Source of the DNA: Pseudomonas cremoricolorata
GTDB taxonomy: Bacteria; Pseudomonadota; Gammaproteobacteria; Pseudomonadales; Pseudomonadaceae
Reading direction: 5' to 3'
Length of the DNA: 64,000 nt
NCBI RefSeq assembly: GCF_000759535.1
Contig: NZ_CP009455.1
Coordinates: forward strand, 3,472,001 to 3,536,000
Part shown: positions 1 to 9,908 of the stretch, piece by piece
Numbering within the stretch: position 1 is the stretch's first letter
How the letters are laid out: each line of letters starts with the position of its first letter
The notes under the pieces: generated by a model
Seen by the model: the letters and a program-made list of their open reading frames with translations, nothing else
Database searches by the model: none
Told to the model about the DNA's origin: nothing
Position numbers and translations under genes: made by a program

Positions 1-1502
1 CGCTTGCGCTCGGCGGTGTCGGCCTGACCGACTTCATCGAACGCCATCACCACCACTGCAGCGCCGTAGCGCTTGCACAGGCGAGCGTGGTGCTTGAACT
101 GCTCGACGCCTTCCTTCATCGAGATCGAGTTGACGATGCCCTTGCCCTGAATGCACTTCAGGCCCGCCTCGATCACCTCCCACTTGGAGGAGTCGATCAT
201 GATTGGCACCCGGGAAATATCAGGCTCCCCGGCGATCAGGTTGAGGAAACGGACCATGGCCGCCTGGGAGTCGAGCATCCCTTCGTCCATGTTGATGTCG
301 ATCACCTGGGCACCGGCCTCGACCTGCTGCAGGGCCACTTCCAGCGCTTCGGTGTAGTTTTCCTCGCGGATCAGCCGGGCGAACTTGGCCGAACCTGTGA
401 TGTTGGTGCGCTCGCCGACGTTGACGAACAGCGACTGCCGGTCGATGGTGAACGGCTCGAGGCCCGACAGGCGGCAGGCCTTGGCAATATCGGGAATGGC
501 CCGCGGCGCGTACTTGCCGACCGCCTCGGCGATCGCCTGGATGTGCCCAGGGGTGGTGCCGCAGCAACCGCCGATGATGTTGAGAAAGCCGCTGGCGGCA
601 AACTCTTCGACCACTGCGGCCATTTCTGCCGGGGTCTCGTCGTATTCGCCGAAGGCGTTGGGCAGGCCGGCGTTGGGGTGGGCCGAGACATGGGTGTCGG
701 CCTTGCTCGACAGCTCTTCCAGGTAGGGGCGCAGGTCCTTGGCGCCGAGGGCGCAGTTCAGACCCACGGAAATCGGTTTGGCGTGGCGCACCGAGTTCCA
801 GAACGCCTCGGTGGTCTGGCCTGAAAGGGTCCGGCCGGATGCATCGGTGATGGTCCCGGAAATCATGATCGGCAGTTCCACGCCGTCGTCTTCGAACACC
901 TGCTGCACGGCGAAGATCGCCGCTTTGGCGTTGAGGGTGTCGAAGATCGTCTCGATCAGGATCAGGTCGGCGCCGCCCTCGATCAGGCCGCGGGTGGCTT
1001 CGATGTAGTTCTCGACCAGCTCGTCGAAGGTGACGTTGCGGTAGCCTGGGTCGTTGACGTCCGGGGAGATCGAACAGGTGCGGCTGGTCGGGCCGAGCAC
1101 GCCGGCGACGAAGCGCGGCCGATCGGGCGTTTCCAGGGTCTTGGCGTCGGCCACCTGGCGGGCGATGCGCGCGCCCTGTACGTTCAGCTCGTACACCAGG
1201 CTTTCCATGCCGTAGTCGGCCTGGGAAATCTGCGTGGCGTTGAAGGTGTTGGTTTCGAGGATGTCGGCGCCCGCATCGAGGTAGGCTTTCTCGATGGCGG
1301 CGATGATGTCCGGCTGGGTCAGCAGCAGTAAATCGTTGTTGCCTTTGAGATCGCTTGGCCAATCGGCGAAGCGCGTGCCACGATAGTCGCCTTCTTCCAG
1401 GCGGTAGCTCTGGATCATGGTGCCCATGCCGCCGTCAAGAATCAGGATGCGCTCCTTGAGTGCATGCTGGAGGGCTTGAAGGCGAACGCTGCGGTCGGAC
1501 AT
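1..1502 (-). CDS. metH: Cobalamin-dependent methionine synthase, N-terminal part (cut by window edge)
   Basis: Transfers a methyl group from methyltetrahydrofolate through cobalamin to homocysteine, giving methionine in the cytosol. The reading frame starts at ATG 1502-1500 ([12 protein letters not shown]) and stays open to base 1, about 500 of the roughly 1230 residues usual for MetH. Visible are the homocysteine-domain motif [10 protein letters not shown], the zinc ligands in GLNCALGA and [10 protein letters not shown] (the Cys and Cys-Cys set of the family), and the start of the pterin domain at [15 protein letters not shown]. Divergent from cti. I looked upstream for a cobalamin, SAM or SAH riboswitch and saw none. 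Identity is very secure; only the 3' end is missing. Confidence 0.97.
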   Translation of the reverse strand, partial: MSDRSVRLQALQHALKERILILDGGMGTMIQSYRLEEGDYRGTRFADWPSDLKGNNDLLLLTQPDIIAAIEKAYLDAGADILETNTFNATQISQADYGMESLVYELNVQGARIARQVADAKTLETPDRPRFVAGVLGPTSRTCSISPDVNDPGYRNVTFDELVENYIEATRGLIEGGADLILIETIFDTLNAKAAIFAVQQVFEDDGVELPIMISGTITDASGRTLSGQTTEAFWNSVRHAKPISVGLNCALGAKDLRPYLEELSSKADTHVSAHPNAGLPNAFGEYDETPAEMAAVVEEFAASGFLNIIGGCCGTTPGHIQAIAEAVGKYAPRAIPDIAKACRLSGLEPFTIDRQSLFVNVGERTNITGSAKFARLIREENYTEALEVALQQVEAGAQVIDINMDEGMLDSQAAMVRFLNLIAGEPDISRVPIMIDSSKWEVIEAGLKCIQGKGIVNSISMKEGVEQFKHHARLCKRYGAAVVVMAFDEVGQADTAERK

Positions 1503-1677
1503 GGCAAACTACCTGGTCGGGCGGATATCAGAAGGTGCGGGATGATAGCAAAGTTGCACGGTTTTTAGACGATCCGTGCCTTTGCATGAAGGACGCTCAT
1601 GTTCACGCACCCACGCCGCGCAAGTGCTCCAACCGTCCTTAATCGTGATGGCCTTCTAGAACCAGGATTCTCCGTAC

Positions 1678-3996
1678 ATGATGCATCGTTGTCGTACCCT
1701 TGCCAGCGCCGTGGTCTGCGCCCTGGCCTTGCTGCTGAGCCCTGCGGGCCTGGCGGGTGGCCCTCAGTCATCGCCGGTGATTTCCTATACCCGTGACATC
1801 CAGCCCATCCTCACCGAGAAGTGCGTTGCCTGCCATGCCTGCAACGATGCCGCTTGCCAGCTCAACCTGGGCAGTGCCGAGGGCGTGCAGCGCGGCGGTT
1901 CCAAGGTGCCGGTGTACCAGGGCGAGCGCAGTTCCGCGGTGCCCACCACGCGGCTGTTCTACGACGCGACCAGCGAAGAAGGCTGGCGCAAGAAGGGCTT
2001 TTACTCGGTGCTCGACCAACAGGGCAGCCAAGCGGCGCTGATGGCGCGCATGCTCGAACTGGGGCACAAGACCCCGCTGACGCCCAACGCCAAGATTCCC
2101 GATGACATCGTGCTGGGCCTGAACCGCACGAACATGTGCCCGGCGCCCATCGAGTTCGACGCCTACGCCGGCGCTCATCCCAGGGAAGGCATGCCGCTGG
2201 CGGTCACTGGCCTGACCGATCAGGAACACCAGACCCTGCAACGCTGGCTGGCCGCCGGTGCGCCGGTGGAATCTAGCGCGGTCAAGCCAAGCGCCGCCGA
2301 AGCCCGGCAGATCGCCGACTGGGAGGCTTTGCTCAACCGTCCGGGGGCCAGCGAGGCGCTGGCGGCGCGCTGGTTGTACGAGCATTTGTTCCTGGCCCAC
2401 ATCCACTTCCAGAACGGTGAGCGCGGGCACTTCTTCCAGTGGGTGCGTTCGCGCACGCCATCGGGTCAGCCGGTGGACATCATCGCCAGCCGCCGCCCCA
2501 ATGACCCGCCGGGCAGCGATTTCTACTACCGCCTGGTGCCGGTGCAGGGGGTGATCGTTCACAAGACCCACATCACTTATCCGGCAAGCCCCGACAAGCT
2601 CGCGCGAATCAAGCAACTGTTCTATGCCGGGGACTGGCAAGTGGCTTCGCTGCCTGGCTATGGCCCGCAGCGTCGGGCCAACCCGTTCGAAACCTTCGAG
2701 GCCATTCCGGCGCGCTCGCGCTATCAGTTCATGCTCGACAACGCCGAGTACTTCGTGCGCACGTTCATTCGCGGCTCGGTGTGCCGCGGGCAGATCGCCA
2801 CCGATGTCATTCGCGACAATTTCTGGGCGCTGTTCCAGGACCCGGAGCACGACCTGTACATCACCGATGCCCGCTACCGCGGCGAGGCCACGCCATTGCT
2901 GGCCATGCCCGGACAGAACGACGATGTCGGCAGCGTGCTCGGCCTGTGGCGCGCCTATCGCGACAAGCGCAACGACTACGAGATGCTGCGCCGCGACGCC
3001 TATGCCGACACGCCACCGCCGACCTGGGAAACCTTGTGGAGCGGCAACGACAACGCACTGCTGAGCATCTTCCGGCACTTCGACAGCGCCTCGGTGACCA
3101 AGGGCCTGATCGGCGACGTGCCACTGACCACCTGGCTGTTCGACTACCCGTTGCTGGAACGCACCTATTACCAGTTGGCGGTCAACTTCGACGTGTTCGG
3201 CAACGTTTCGCACCAACTGCAGACGCGGCTGTACTTCGACCTGATTCGCAACGGCGCCGAGGTCAACTTCCTGCGCCTGCTGCCGGCCAGCAAGCGCGGC
3301 GACATCCTCAGCGACTGGTACCAGAACAGCGGCAAGCTGAAGATGTGGCTCGACTATGAGGATATCGACACCAGCACCGCGAGTGCGTTGGGCATCGACC
3401 CGCACCACGCCACCCGCGACTTCGGCCTGAAGTTGCTGCAGCGCACCGCTGGCCTGAACGTCGCACCTGATCCGATCAACCGCTGCACGGGCGCGTATTG
3501 CTCGCGTCCGGATCAGCCCGAGGCGCTGCGCAATGCCGAACAGTCGCTCAGCCGCCTGGTGTCGCGACCGGCAGCGGGCCTGGAGGTGATTGGCCAGTTG
3601 CCCGAAGCGACCATGCTGCGCATCGAGCTGCCCAACGGCCAGCGTGAGGTGTACAGCCTGCTGCGTAACCGCGCCCACAGCAACGTCGCCTTCCTGCTCG
3701 GCGAGGCCTACCGCTACCAGCCAGGGCTGGACACCCTGACACTGTACCCAGGGGTGCTCAGCAGCTACCCCAACTTCATGTTCAATATTCCGAGTGATCA
3801 GGTGCCGGCGTTCGTCGATGCGCTGCAGAACGCGCGCGATGACAAACAGGCTTTCGAAGCCATCGTCGAGCGTTGGGGCATTCGCCGCAGCCACCCGCAA
3901 TTCTGGGACTATTTCCACGACCTGAGCCGTTACATCGAGCAGACCCAGCCGGTCGAGGCCGGGGTGCTGGACATGAACCGCTACGAGAACCTGTAA
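1678..3996 (+). CDS. cti: Periplasmic fatty acid cis/trans isomerase (cytochrome c type)
   Basis: Cti converts cis-unsaturated membrane fatty acids to trans forms in place, stiffening the membrane under solvent or heat stress. The 772-residue length and the order signal peptide (about residues 1-27, hydrophobic ALALLLSPAGLAGG) then heme-c motif C49-V-A-C52-H53 near the mature N-terminus fit the family exactly. ATG 1681 directly follows ATG 1678, so either could be the start. Monocistronic, divergent from metH as in other Pseudomonas. The 749-residue open frame on the opposite strand is a codon-bias shadow. Confidence 0.95.
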   Translation: MMHRCRTLASAVVCALALLLSPAGLAGGPQSSPVISYTRDIQPILTEKCVACHACNDAACQLNLGSAEGVQRGGSKVPVYQGERSSAVPTTRLFYDATSEEGWRKKGFYSVLDQQGSQAALMARMLELGHKTPLTPNAKIPDDIVLGLNRTNMCPAPIEFDAYAGAHPREGMPLAVTGLTDQEHQTLQRWLAAGAPVESSAVKPSAAEARQIADWEALLNRPGASEALAARWLYEHLFLAHIHFQNGERGHFFQWVRSRTPSGQPVDIIASRRPNDPPGSDFYYRLVPVQGVIVHKTHITYPASPDKLARIKQLFYAGDWQVASLPGYGPQRRANPFETFEAIPARSRYQFMLDNAEYFVRTFIRGSVCRGQIATDVIRDNFWALFQDPEHDLYITDARYRGEATPLLAMPGQNDDVGSVLGLWRAYRDKRNDYEMLRRDAYADTPPPTWETLWSGNDNALLSIFRHFDSASVTKGLIGDVPLTTWLFDYPLLERTYYQLAVNFDVFGNVSHQLQTRLYFDLIRNGAEVNFLRLLPASKRGDILSDWYQNSGKLKMWLDYEDIDTSTASALGIDPHHATRDFGLKLLQRTAGLNVAPDPINRCTGAYCSRPDQPEALRNAEQSLSRLVSRPAAGLEVIGQLPEATMLRIELPNGQREVYSLLRNRAHSNVAFLLGEAYRYQPGLDTLTLYPGVLSSYPNFMFNIPSDQVPAFVDALQNARDDKQAFEAIVERWGIRRSHPQFWDYFHDLSRYIEQTQPVEAGVLDMNRYENL

Positions 3997-4124
3997 GACA
4001 AAGGCCGGGGAGGGCACTGACCTTTCCTGGCCTGTTGCGGTCGTATTGCCTGAATCGCCCTGACAGCCTGGTCATCGCGACCGGCCCGTCGGGGCAGCAA
4101 TGCACCAACGACGCAGGAACACGC

Positions 4125-5147
4125 ATGCTGTATTCCCTTCAGGCACTGCGGGCGTTCGCCGCCTGGGTGGTGGTTTGCCATCACTTCATGCAGATCTTTT
4201 TCGACTTCCATGCCTCCGGCCCCATCGGCCGTCTGTTCACCGAACGCGGTGCGGTGGGGGTGGACATCTTCTTCGTCATCAGCGGGCTGGTGATCTACCT
4301 CTCCACCCGCGACAAAGACATCGCTCCGCGCCAATTCATGCTGCAACGCCTGCTGCGCATCGTTCCGGCCTACTGGTTCTACACCGCGCTGATGGGCCTG
4401 CTGATGCTGGCCGCGAGTCGCTGGATGCCCCATCAGGTGTTCGAATGGCAACACCTGCTGCTGTCGCTGTTGTTCATCCCGGCGGAGAATCCGGGGGGGT
4501 ACGGCATGTACCCGACCCTCAACGTCGGCTGGACGCTCAATTTCGAGATGTTCTTCTACGCGCTGTTCGCCCTGGCTTTCTTCGTGCGTCAGCGGCATCA
4601 ACTGATACTGGTCAGCGTTGCGCTGCTGATCGCCAGCGAGGTGCTGGGACGTTTCGGTGTGCTCAGCACGTTCTACAGCAACAACATCATCTATGAGTTC
4701 CTCCTGGGCATCGGGATCGGGGTGGCCTACCGCCGTGGTCTGATCCGTGAAGGGCTATGGCTGCCGCTCACGGTGCTGGCCGCCGCGTGCTACGCGATCT
4801 ATCACCTCGATGCCTCCAGTCGCCTGTTGCACTGGGGCCTGCCCAGCGCGCTGATCGTGCTGGCATTCATCGCCCTCGAGCCGTACTTCCGCGGTAATCA
4901 GCTGCTCAAGGTGCTTGGCGACTGCTCGTACTCGGTGTATTTGATCCACGTGCTGGTGCTCTGGAGCGGCTGGTTGATCAGCCAGCGCCTGCAACTGGAC
5001 CCGTACCTGACCTTCGCCTTCTGCGTGCCGTTGATCGCCCTGGCGTCGTGGGCCAGCTACCAGTGGCTGGAGCGCGGCCTGTACCGCAAGGGCAGGGCGC
5101 TGATGGAGGCGCGGGCCGAGGAAAACCGCCAGCCTGCGCTTTCCTGA
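4125..5147 (+). CDS. Acyltransferase 3 family membrane protein
   Basis: Predicted integral membrane O-acyltransferase of the OafA/ExoZ type, which acetylates surface polysaccharides. Shows the family opening LQALRAFAAWVVVCHHF, then GAVGVDIFFVISGLVIY and RRLLRIVPAYW-like motifs, with about ten hydrophobic segments over 340 residues. I chose ATG 4125 because AGGA lies just upstream and the family motif begins at once; the open frame extends upstream over the end of cti and beyond, where it is an artefact. It is alone between cti and nfuA, so its substrate cannot be inferred from neighbours. Confidence 0.85.
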   Translation: MLYSLQALRAFAAWVVVCHHFMQIFFDFHASGPIGRLFTERGAVGVDIFFVISGLVIYLSTRDKDIAPRQFMLQRLLRIVPAYWFYTALMGLLMLAASRWMPHQVFEWQHLLLSLLFIPAENPGGYGMYPTLNVGWTLNFEMFFYALFALAFFVRQRHQLILVSVALLIASEVLGRFGVLSTFYSNNIIYEFLLGIGIGVAYRRGLIREGLWLPLTVLAAACYAIYHLDASSRLLHWGLPSALIVLAFIALEPYFRGNQLLKVLGDCSYSVYLIHVLVLWSGWLISQRLQLDPYLTFAFCVPLIALASWASYQWLERGLYRKGRALMEARAEENRQPALS

Positions 5148-5208
5148 CTAGAATGCTAGGACTTTGTTCGTCGAGCCGGTTGGCGTACACTTGCCGGCAA
5201 GTCTGTGA

Positions 5209-5802
<594 letters not shown>

Positions 5803-5811
5803 GTGGGTGAC

Positions 5812-5856
5812 ACGCAACGGGCCCGGCGCTTGCAGCACCGGGCCCGTTGCGTTTCC
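5812..5856 (+). terminator. Intrinsic terminator after nfuA
   Basis: Perfect 15-bp GC-rich inverted repeat (5812-5826 pairs with 5838-5852, 11-nt loop) followed by a short T run. It closes the nfuA transcript. Confidence 0.85.
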
Positions 5857-6045
5857 AGTGGCCGATAGCAACAAACTGTTACTTTTACAAGCGCTGCGAC
5901 AACAGGCCGCAGCCTGATTTCACGGGGCTTTGCGGCCGATCAGGGCAATGCCCGGTGGTTGTGCTGGAGACGTCATGCAAGAATGCCCCGGTTTTCCGAC
6001 CAGCCCCGTCGAGGGGCCGGCACCTTCCCTGTAAAGGATGGTTTC

Positions 6046-6651
6046 ATGACTGATCTGTTGAGCCGGCGCGCCGTGGTCGCCGGAATGGGCGTCCTCGGGC
6101 TTGGCCTGCTGGCAGGCTGCAACCCGGCGCGCGGACTCGAGTTCAAGTACGGCAAGAACATGAGCAACGAAATTCTCGGTCGCTCGTTCAGCCTCAAGGA
6201 CCCGCAAGGCAACGTCCGCACCTTGTCCAGTTTCTACGGCACCATGCCGATGATCTTCTTCGGCTTCACCCAGTGCCCGGCCGTGTGTCCGACAGCGCTG
6301 GCCCGCGCCGCACAGATCAAGAAGCTGATGGGCCGCGATGCCGGTTTCCTGCAAGTGGTGTTCATTACCCTCGACCCGGAACGTGACACACCCGAAGTGC
6401 TCGATGCCTATGTCAAAGCCTTCGATCCCTCGTTCACCGCGCTCACCGGCACACCGGAAGAAATCGATCAGGTGGCCCGTGAATTCAAGGTGTACTACGA
6501 GAAAGTGCCGGCCGGTGATACCTACACCATCTCGCATACGTCCACCAGCTACGTCTATGATTCTCGCGGTACGTTGCGCCTGAGCCTGGGCCATTCGCTC
6601 AACGCCAAGGAATGCACCGAAGACCTGCTCACCCTGATGGAGATCTGCTAA
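6046..6651 (+). CDS. SCO1/SenC family copper chaperone lipoprotein
   Basis: SCO proteins deliver copper to, or reduce, the CuA site of cytochrome c oxidase in the periplasm. The 201-residue protein begins MTDLLSRRAVVAG with a twin-arginine-like stretch and a lipobox LLAGC, so it is probably a membrane-anchored lipoprotein. The thioredoxin-like fold carries copper ligands C77-P-A-V-C81 and H164 (in TISHTSTSYV), all intact. ATG 6046 is chosen for the AAAGGA RBS; the frame extends upstream but without a signal sequence there. Its stop overlaps the next gene by one base, so the two copper chaperones are translationally coupled. Confidence 0.92.
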   Translation: MTDLLSRRAVVAGMGVLGLGLLAGCNPARGLEFKYGKNMSNEILGRSFSLKDPQGNVRTLSSFYGTMPMIFFGFTQCPAVCPTALARAAQIKKLMGRDAGFLQVVFITLDPERDTPEVLDAYVKAFDPSFTALTGTPEEIDQVAREFKVYYEKVPAGDTYTISHTSTSYVYDSRGTLRLSLGHSLNAKECTEDLLTLMEIC

Positions 6652-7139
6652 TGGCTGTTTCGCTGCATTCGTTCACCCGTCGTCTGGCCGCCGTGGCGCT
6701 GTTGAGCTGCTCGATCTCGGCCATGGCCGACACCACCGTCAGTGAGCCGTGGGTCCGCGCCAGCGTGCCGCAGCAACAGGCGACTGGCGCATTCATGGTG
6801 TTGACGGCCGAGCGCGACAGCGCGCTGGTCAGCGTGGCTTCGCCAGTGGCCAAGACCGTGCAGATTCACCAGATGACCATGAATGGCGACGTAATGGGCA
6901 TGCAGCAGGTCAAAGTGCTGGCCCTGCCTGCCGGCAAGCCGGTGACCCTCGATCCCAACGGTTATCACGTGATGCTGATGGGGCTCAAGCAACAAGTGAA
7001 AGAAGGTGAGCACGTGCCGTTGACCCTGACCATCAAGACCGCCGCGGGCGAAACCCAGACCCTCAAGGTACAGGCTCCCGTGCGCGGGTTGACTAGCCAA
7101 TCCTCGGATCATGGTCACGACCACGGCAGCATGCACTGA
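6651..7139 (+). CDS. Periplasmic copper chaperone PCu(A)C
   Basis: Carries Cu(I) in the periplasm and works with SCO proteins in oxidase copper insertion. The 162-residue protein has a signal peptide ending SISAMA before DTTVSEPWVRAS, the family motifs TGAFMVL and VQIHQMTMNGDVMGMQ (His/Met copper ligands) and NGYHVMLMGLK. A histidine-rich C-terminus (HGHDHGSMH) could add metal binding. The ATG overlaps the stop of the SCO gene (TAATG), supporting one functional unit. Confidence 0.93.
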   Translation: MAVSLHSFTRRLAAVALLSCSISAMADTTVSEPWVRASVPQQQATGAFMVLTAERDSALVSVASPVAKTVQIHQMTMNGDVMGMQQVKVLALPAGKPVTLDPNGYHVMLMGLKQQVKEGEHVPLTLTIKTAAGETQTLKVQAPVRGLTSQSSDHGHDHGSMH

Positions 7140-7192
7140 TACGCTTGGCGGGGTCGCTCAGCCGGCCCCGTCGCTTGATGTACCAGGCAAAC

Positions 7193-7420
7193 TCAACTGC
7201 GAAAACGCGGCAGTGGCCGGTCTTGCCTGAGGCTGGACAGCGTCTTGCGTACCTGCGCTTCTTCTTCTTCCAGGGCCCTTAGGCTGGCGCGGATCTGTCC
7301 GGCAGTCGGTACGTCGCCCTGACGATCGATCCACTCGGCGATTTGCTTGCAAGTGCTGGTCAGACGAGCCTGGCGCTGGTTCATCAGAGTGAGCAGTGTG
7401 TTGATCTCTTTGGCAGACAT
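7193..7420 (-). CDS. Small conserved hypothetical protein (75 aa)
   Basis: No function recognised. The 75-residue protein is charged and helical (RASLRALEEEEAQVRKTLSSLRQD suggests a coiled coil), starting MSAKEINTLLTLMNQ with a GGAGGAA ribosome site just upstream of the ATG at 7420-7418. Cytosolic, no membrane segment. Single gene, convergent with the PCu(A)C gene. Confidence 0.6.
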   Translation of the reverse strand: MSAKEINTLLTLMNQRQARLTSTCKQIAEWIDRQGDVPTAGQIRASLRALEEEEAQVRKTLSSLRQDRPLPRFRS

Positions 7421-7815
7421 GGCAAGTTCCTCCGGTCGGCCCAGACAGTGTAGCAGTGGCCTGGGCAAGCGCTGCCACAGGCGGACGGGCGAGCGTCGCC
7501 GTACCGCAGCTCCAGCCGAGCACCTCCGCACGCTTATCAGACCGATCCTACAGGCCCGCCTACGTTTACAACGGATCGTTCGTCTACGCCCCCGTCTGAC
7601 AACCCGTCTGCACCTTCCCCTCCGTTGACCGCCGATCCTGCAACGCTGGCCGAGTGAACGCCCCGTTTGGTCAAAGCGGCCTGCCGCTGCCCACGAGATG
7701 GCCGAGGTGATCGTACACATTTTGTTACCTCGCTGGGCCTTTCAGTGTCGTTCATCGACTCCTAGCGTGGAAGCGAGGGGCTCCCCGTCGTGTGGTCTGA
7801 TAGGAGGGTTTCGCC
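7421..7815. other. Intergenic region of about 395 bases
   Basis: No convincing gene. The stretch separates two divergent genes and should hold both promoters; a strong TAGGAGGG ribosome site lies just before the GTG at 7816. The open frames here lack ribosome sites and recognisable protein motifs. Confidence 0.5.
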
Positions 7816-9888
7816 GTGAGTGTATTGATCGTGCACAGCGCCGAACTGGTGCTGCCGCAATGGTGTGATGCGACAGGACGGGTATTCGATGCGCCGGCGT
7901 GCCTGGCTGAGGCGTCGGCGCTGCTGCTGAGCGAGGACGACGCGCGGCACCCAGGCGTCGCCGATGCGGTAGCACGTTGGGCGCTGCCGCTGTTCATCGT
8001 GATCGGCACCGAGCCTGCGCGGCTGCAAGTGCCAGGGGCAGTGCACCTGAGTCTACCCCTGCGGGCCAGTGATTATCCGCGCATCATCGCGTCAGCGCGG
8101 GCCTACGAGCAGCAGGCCTTGCCGCCCTTGACCCGGGCATTGGCAGGGCTCATCGCAGCCACCACCGAACGCTACGCCGGCCCCGGCCATCGGGGCGGTT
8201 CGGCGCTGAGTCAGCATCCGGCCGGTGCCCGTTTCAGACGCCTGCTGGGCCGCCAGGTGTTCGAGGCCGACCTTTCTCAAGGCACCGTCGAGAACTGCGC
8301 ACTGGACTGGCAGGCGGGTCTGGTGCATGACGCCCAGCGTCTGGTAGCGAGGGTATTCGGCGCTGAACAGACGTGGTTCGTGCTCAACGGCGCCGCCACC
8401 GCCAACCGCATCGTGGCCAGTGCGCTGCTGCGCGCAGGTGACCTGATCCTGATGGATCGCGCGTGCCATGTTTCGGTGTTTCAGGGGGCCTTGTTACAGA
8501 GCGGTGCCTTGCCGGTGTACCTCGATACCCTGCATGACGCCCGTGGCATTCTGGCCGGCTATCGTTGCGGCACGTTGCAGGAAGGGCGCCTGCGCCAGGC
8601 TGCGGCTGCCCGCAGTGATGCCCAGGGCAGTCGCCGCAGACCGTTCCGGCTGGCCGTGGTGCAGGCCGTCACGCGCACCGGTGTGCTGCTCGATGCCGCA
8701 GCCTGGCTGGCACGCGTCGGGCATCTGTGTGACTACGTGCTGTTCGATGCCGGCTGCGGTGGACACGAGGCGTTCATCGACCGTCTGGCGCACCTCTCAC
8801 CGCTGGCAGCGCCGGTGGATGACACCTCACCTGGCATCATCGTCACCCATTCGGTACACCAGCAGATGGCTGGGCTGACCACGGCGGCGCAAATTCACAA
8901 ACAGGATCGGCACCTGCGCCACCTGCCGCGCTACTGCAGTGCGGCGGTGTTCAGCAGCGCCTGTGGGCAGCACGCTTCGGCGAATCTGTCTTGCCCGCCG
9001 TTGATGTCGCTGGAAATCAACGCCGCCATGTTCGCTGCAGGAGAGGGCCAGCGCCTGTGGCAGCAGGCGCTGCTCAGTGCCCAAGAGTTGTGTCTGGCGG
9101 TAAGCGCGCGTTGCCGCCTGCTGCGGCCACTGGCGAGCGCTCAAGCGCACGCGGCGGTCTGCGAGTACCTGGCCGTGAGCGGCGACGAGGCACAGTCCCA
9201 GGAGCCACGCCTGCACTACCATGACCCCTGCAAGGTCACCTTGATCAGCGACGGCGCGGGTCAAGCCGTAGCCATTCCGGCAGCCGTACTGGTGGCGTAT
9301 CTGCATGACCACGGCTTTACCGTCGACCGCCCTGAGCTCTACAGCTTCACCCTGGTGGTAACGCCTTTCAGCGATCAGGCCGGGCTCGCGCGGCTGGTCG
9401 ATTGCCTGGTGGCCTTCGAGCAGCATGTGCAGTTGCAGACCGACGTGCTCGAAGTCCTGCCTTCGCTGCGGCGCGATTGCGCGCGGTATGCCGGCATGAG
9501 CTTGACCGACCTGTGCAGCCGCCTCAATGGACTGATGGCCGTACACGGTCTGGGCTACTTGCAGGCGGCGATCTTCAGCACCGACGAGCAAGCTTCCTAC
9601 GTGTGTTCGCCCTACCACGCCAACCAGCTGTTCATCGGCAACGCCACGCGCTGGATCAGCCTCGGCGAGGCCCCTGGATGTGTGGCTGCCGAAGCGGTGA
9701 TTGCGTTGCCAAGCGGCTGCGTTTGCATAGCGCCCGGCGAGCGCTGGACATCAGCGCTGCTGGCGTACCTCGAGGGCATCGAAGCGCTGCAGGCGCACTA
9801 CCCGCAGTTCGCCCCGCAAGTGCAGGGCGTGCATTCCCGACGTGACGACAACGGCATCCGCAGCGTGGGGGTCTACGTGCTCGATTGA
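7816..9888 (+). CDS. Orn/Lys/Arg decarboxylase homologue lacking the PLP lysine (likely pseudoenzyme)
   Basis: 690 residues with the layout of bacterial group III PLP decarboxylases: an N-terminal wing domain, a PLP fold with a GPGHRGG motif (usually PGH-Q/K-GG) and a C-terminal domain (DPCKVTLIS). At the cofactor site the family has SVHK, whose lysine forms the Schiff base. Here codon 349 is CAG, giving THSVHQQMAGLT. The DxAW motif is also changed (FDAGCGGHEAF). Without the lysine, normal PLP catalysis is not expected, so the protein may be regulatory, structural or on the way to decay. The frame is full length with no stops. GTG start with RBS TAGGAGGG. Confidence 0.85.
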   Translation: MSVLIVHSAELVLPQWCDATGRVFDAPACLAEASALLLSEDDARHPGVADAVARWALPLFIVIGTEPARLQVPGAVHLSLPLRASDYPRIIASARAYEQQALPPLTRALAGLIAATTERYAGPGHRGGSALSQHPAGARFRRLLGRQVFEADLSQGTVENCALDWQAGLVHDAQRLVARVFGAEQTWFVLNGAATANRIVASALLRAGDLILMDRACHVSVFQGALLQSGALPVYLDTLHDARGILAGYRCGTLQEGRLRQAAAARSDAQGSRRRPFRLAVVQAVTRTGVLLDAAAWLARVGHLCDYVLFDAGCGGHEAFIDRLAHLSPLAAPVDDTSPGIIVTHSVHQQMAGLTTAAQIHKQDRHLRHLPRYCSAAVFSSACGQHASANLSCPPLMSLEINAAMFAAGEGQRLWQQALLSAQELCLAVSARCRLLRPLASAQAHAAVCEYLAVSGDEAQSQEPRLHYHDPCKVTLISDGAGQAVAIPAAVLVAYLHDHGFTVDRPELYSFTLVVTPFSDQAGLARLVDCLVAFEQHVQLQTDVLEVLPSLRRDCARYAGMSLTDLCSRLNGLMAVHGLGYLQAAIFSTDEQASYVCSPYHANQLFIGNATRWISLGEAPGCVAAEAVIALPSGCVCIAPGERWTSALLAYLEGIEALQAHYPQFAPQVQGVHSRRDDNGIRSVGVYVLD

Positions 9889-9908
9889 GTCAGGTTTGGC
9901 AGCTTGAA

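Noticed and set aside
220..1362. 380-residue open frame on the reverse strand over metH
   Set aside because: Arginine/proline-rich, out of frame with the intact metH reading frame.
1503..1677. Possible riboswitch between metH and cti
   Set aside because: Only a short GCACGG/CCGTGC dyad near 1557-1575 is visible; no cobalamin, SAM or SAH aptamer pattern recognised.
1768..4017. 749-residue open frame antisense to cti
   Set aside because: A shadow of GC-rich codon use opposite a clear cti gene; no motif or ribosome site.
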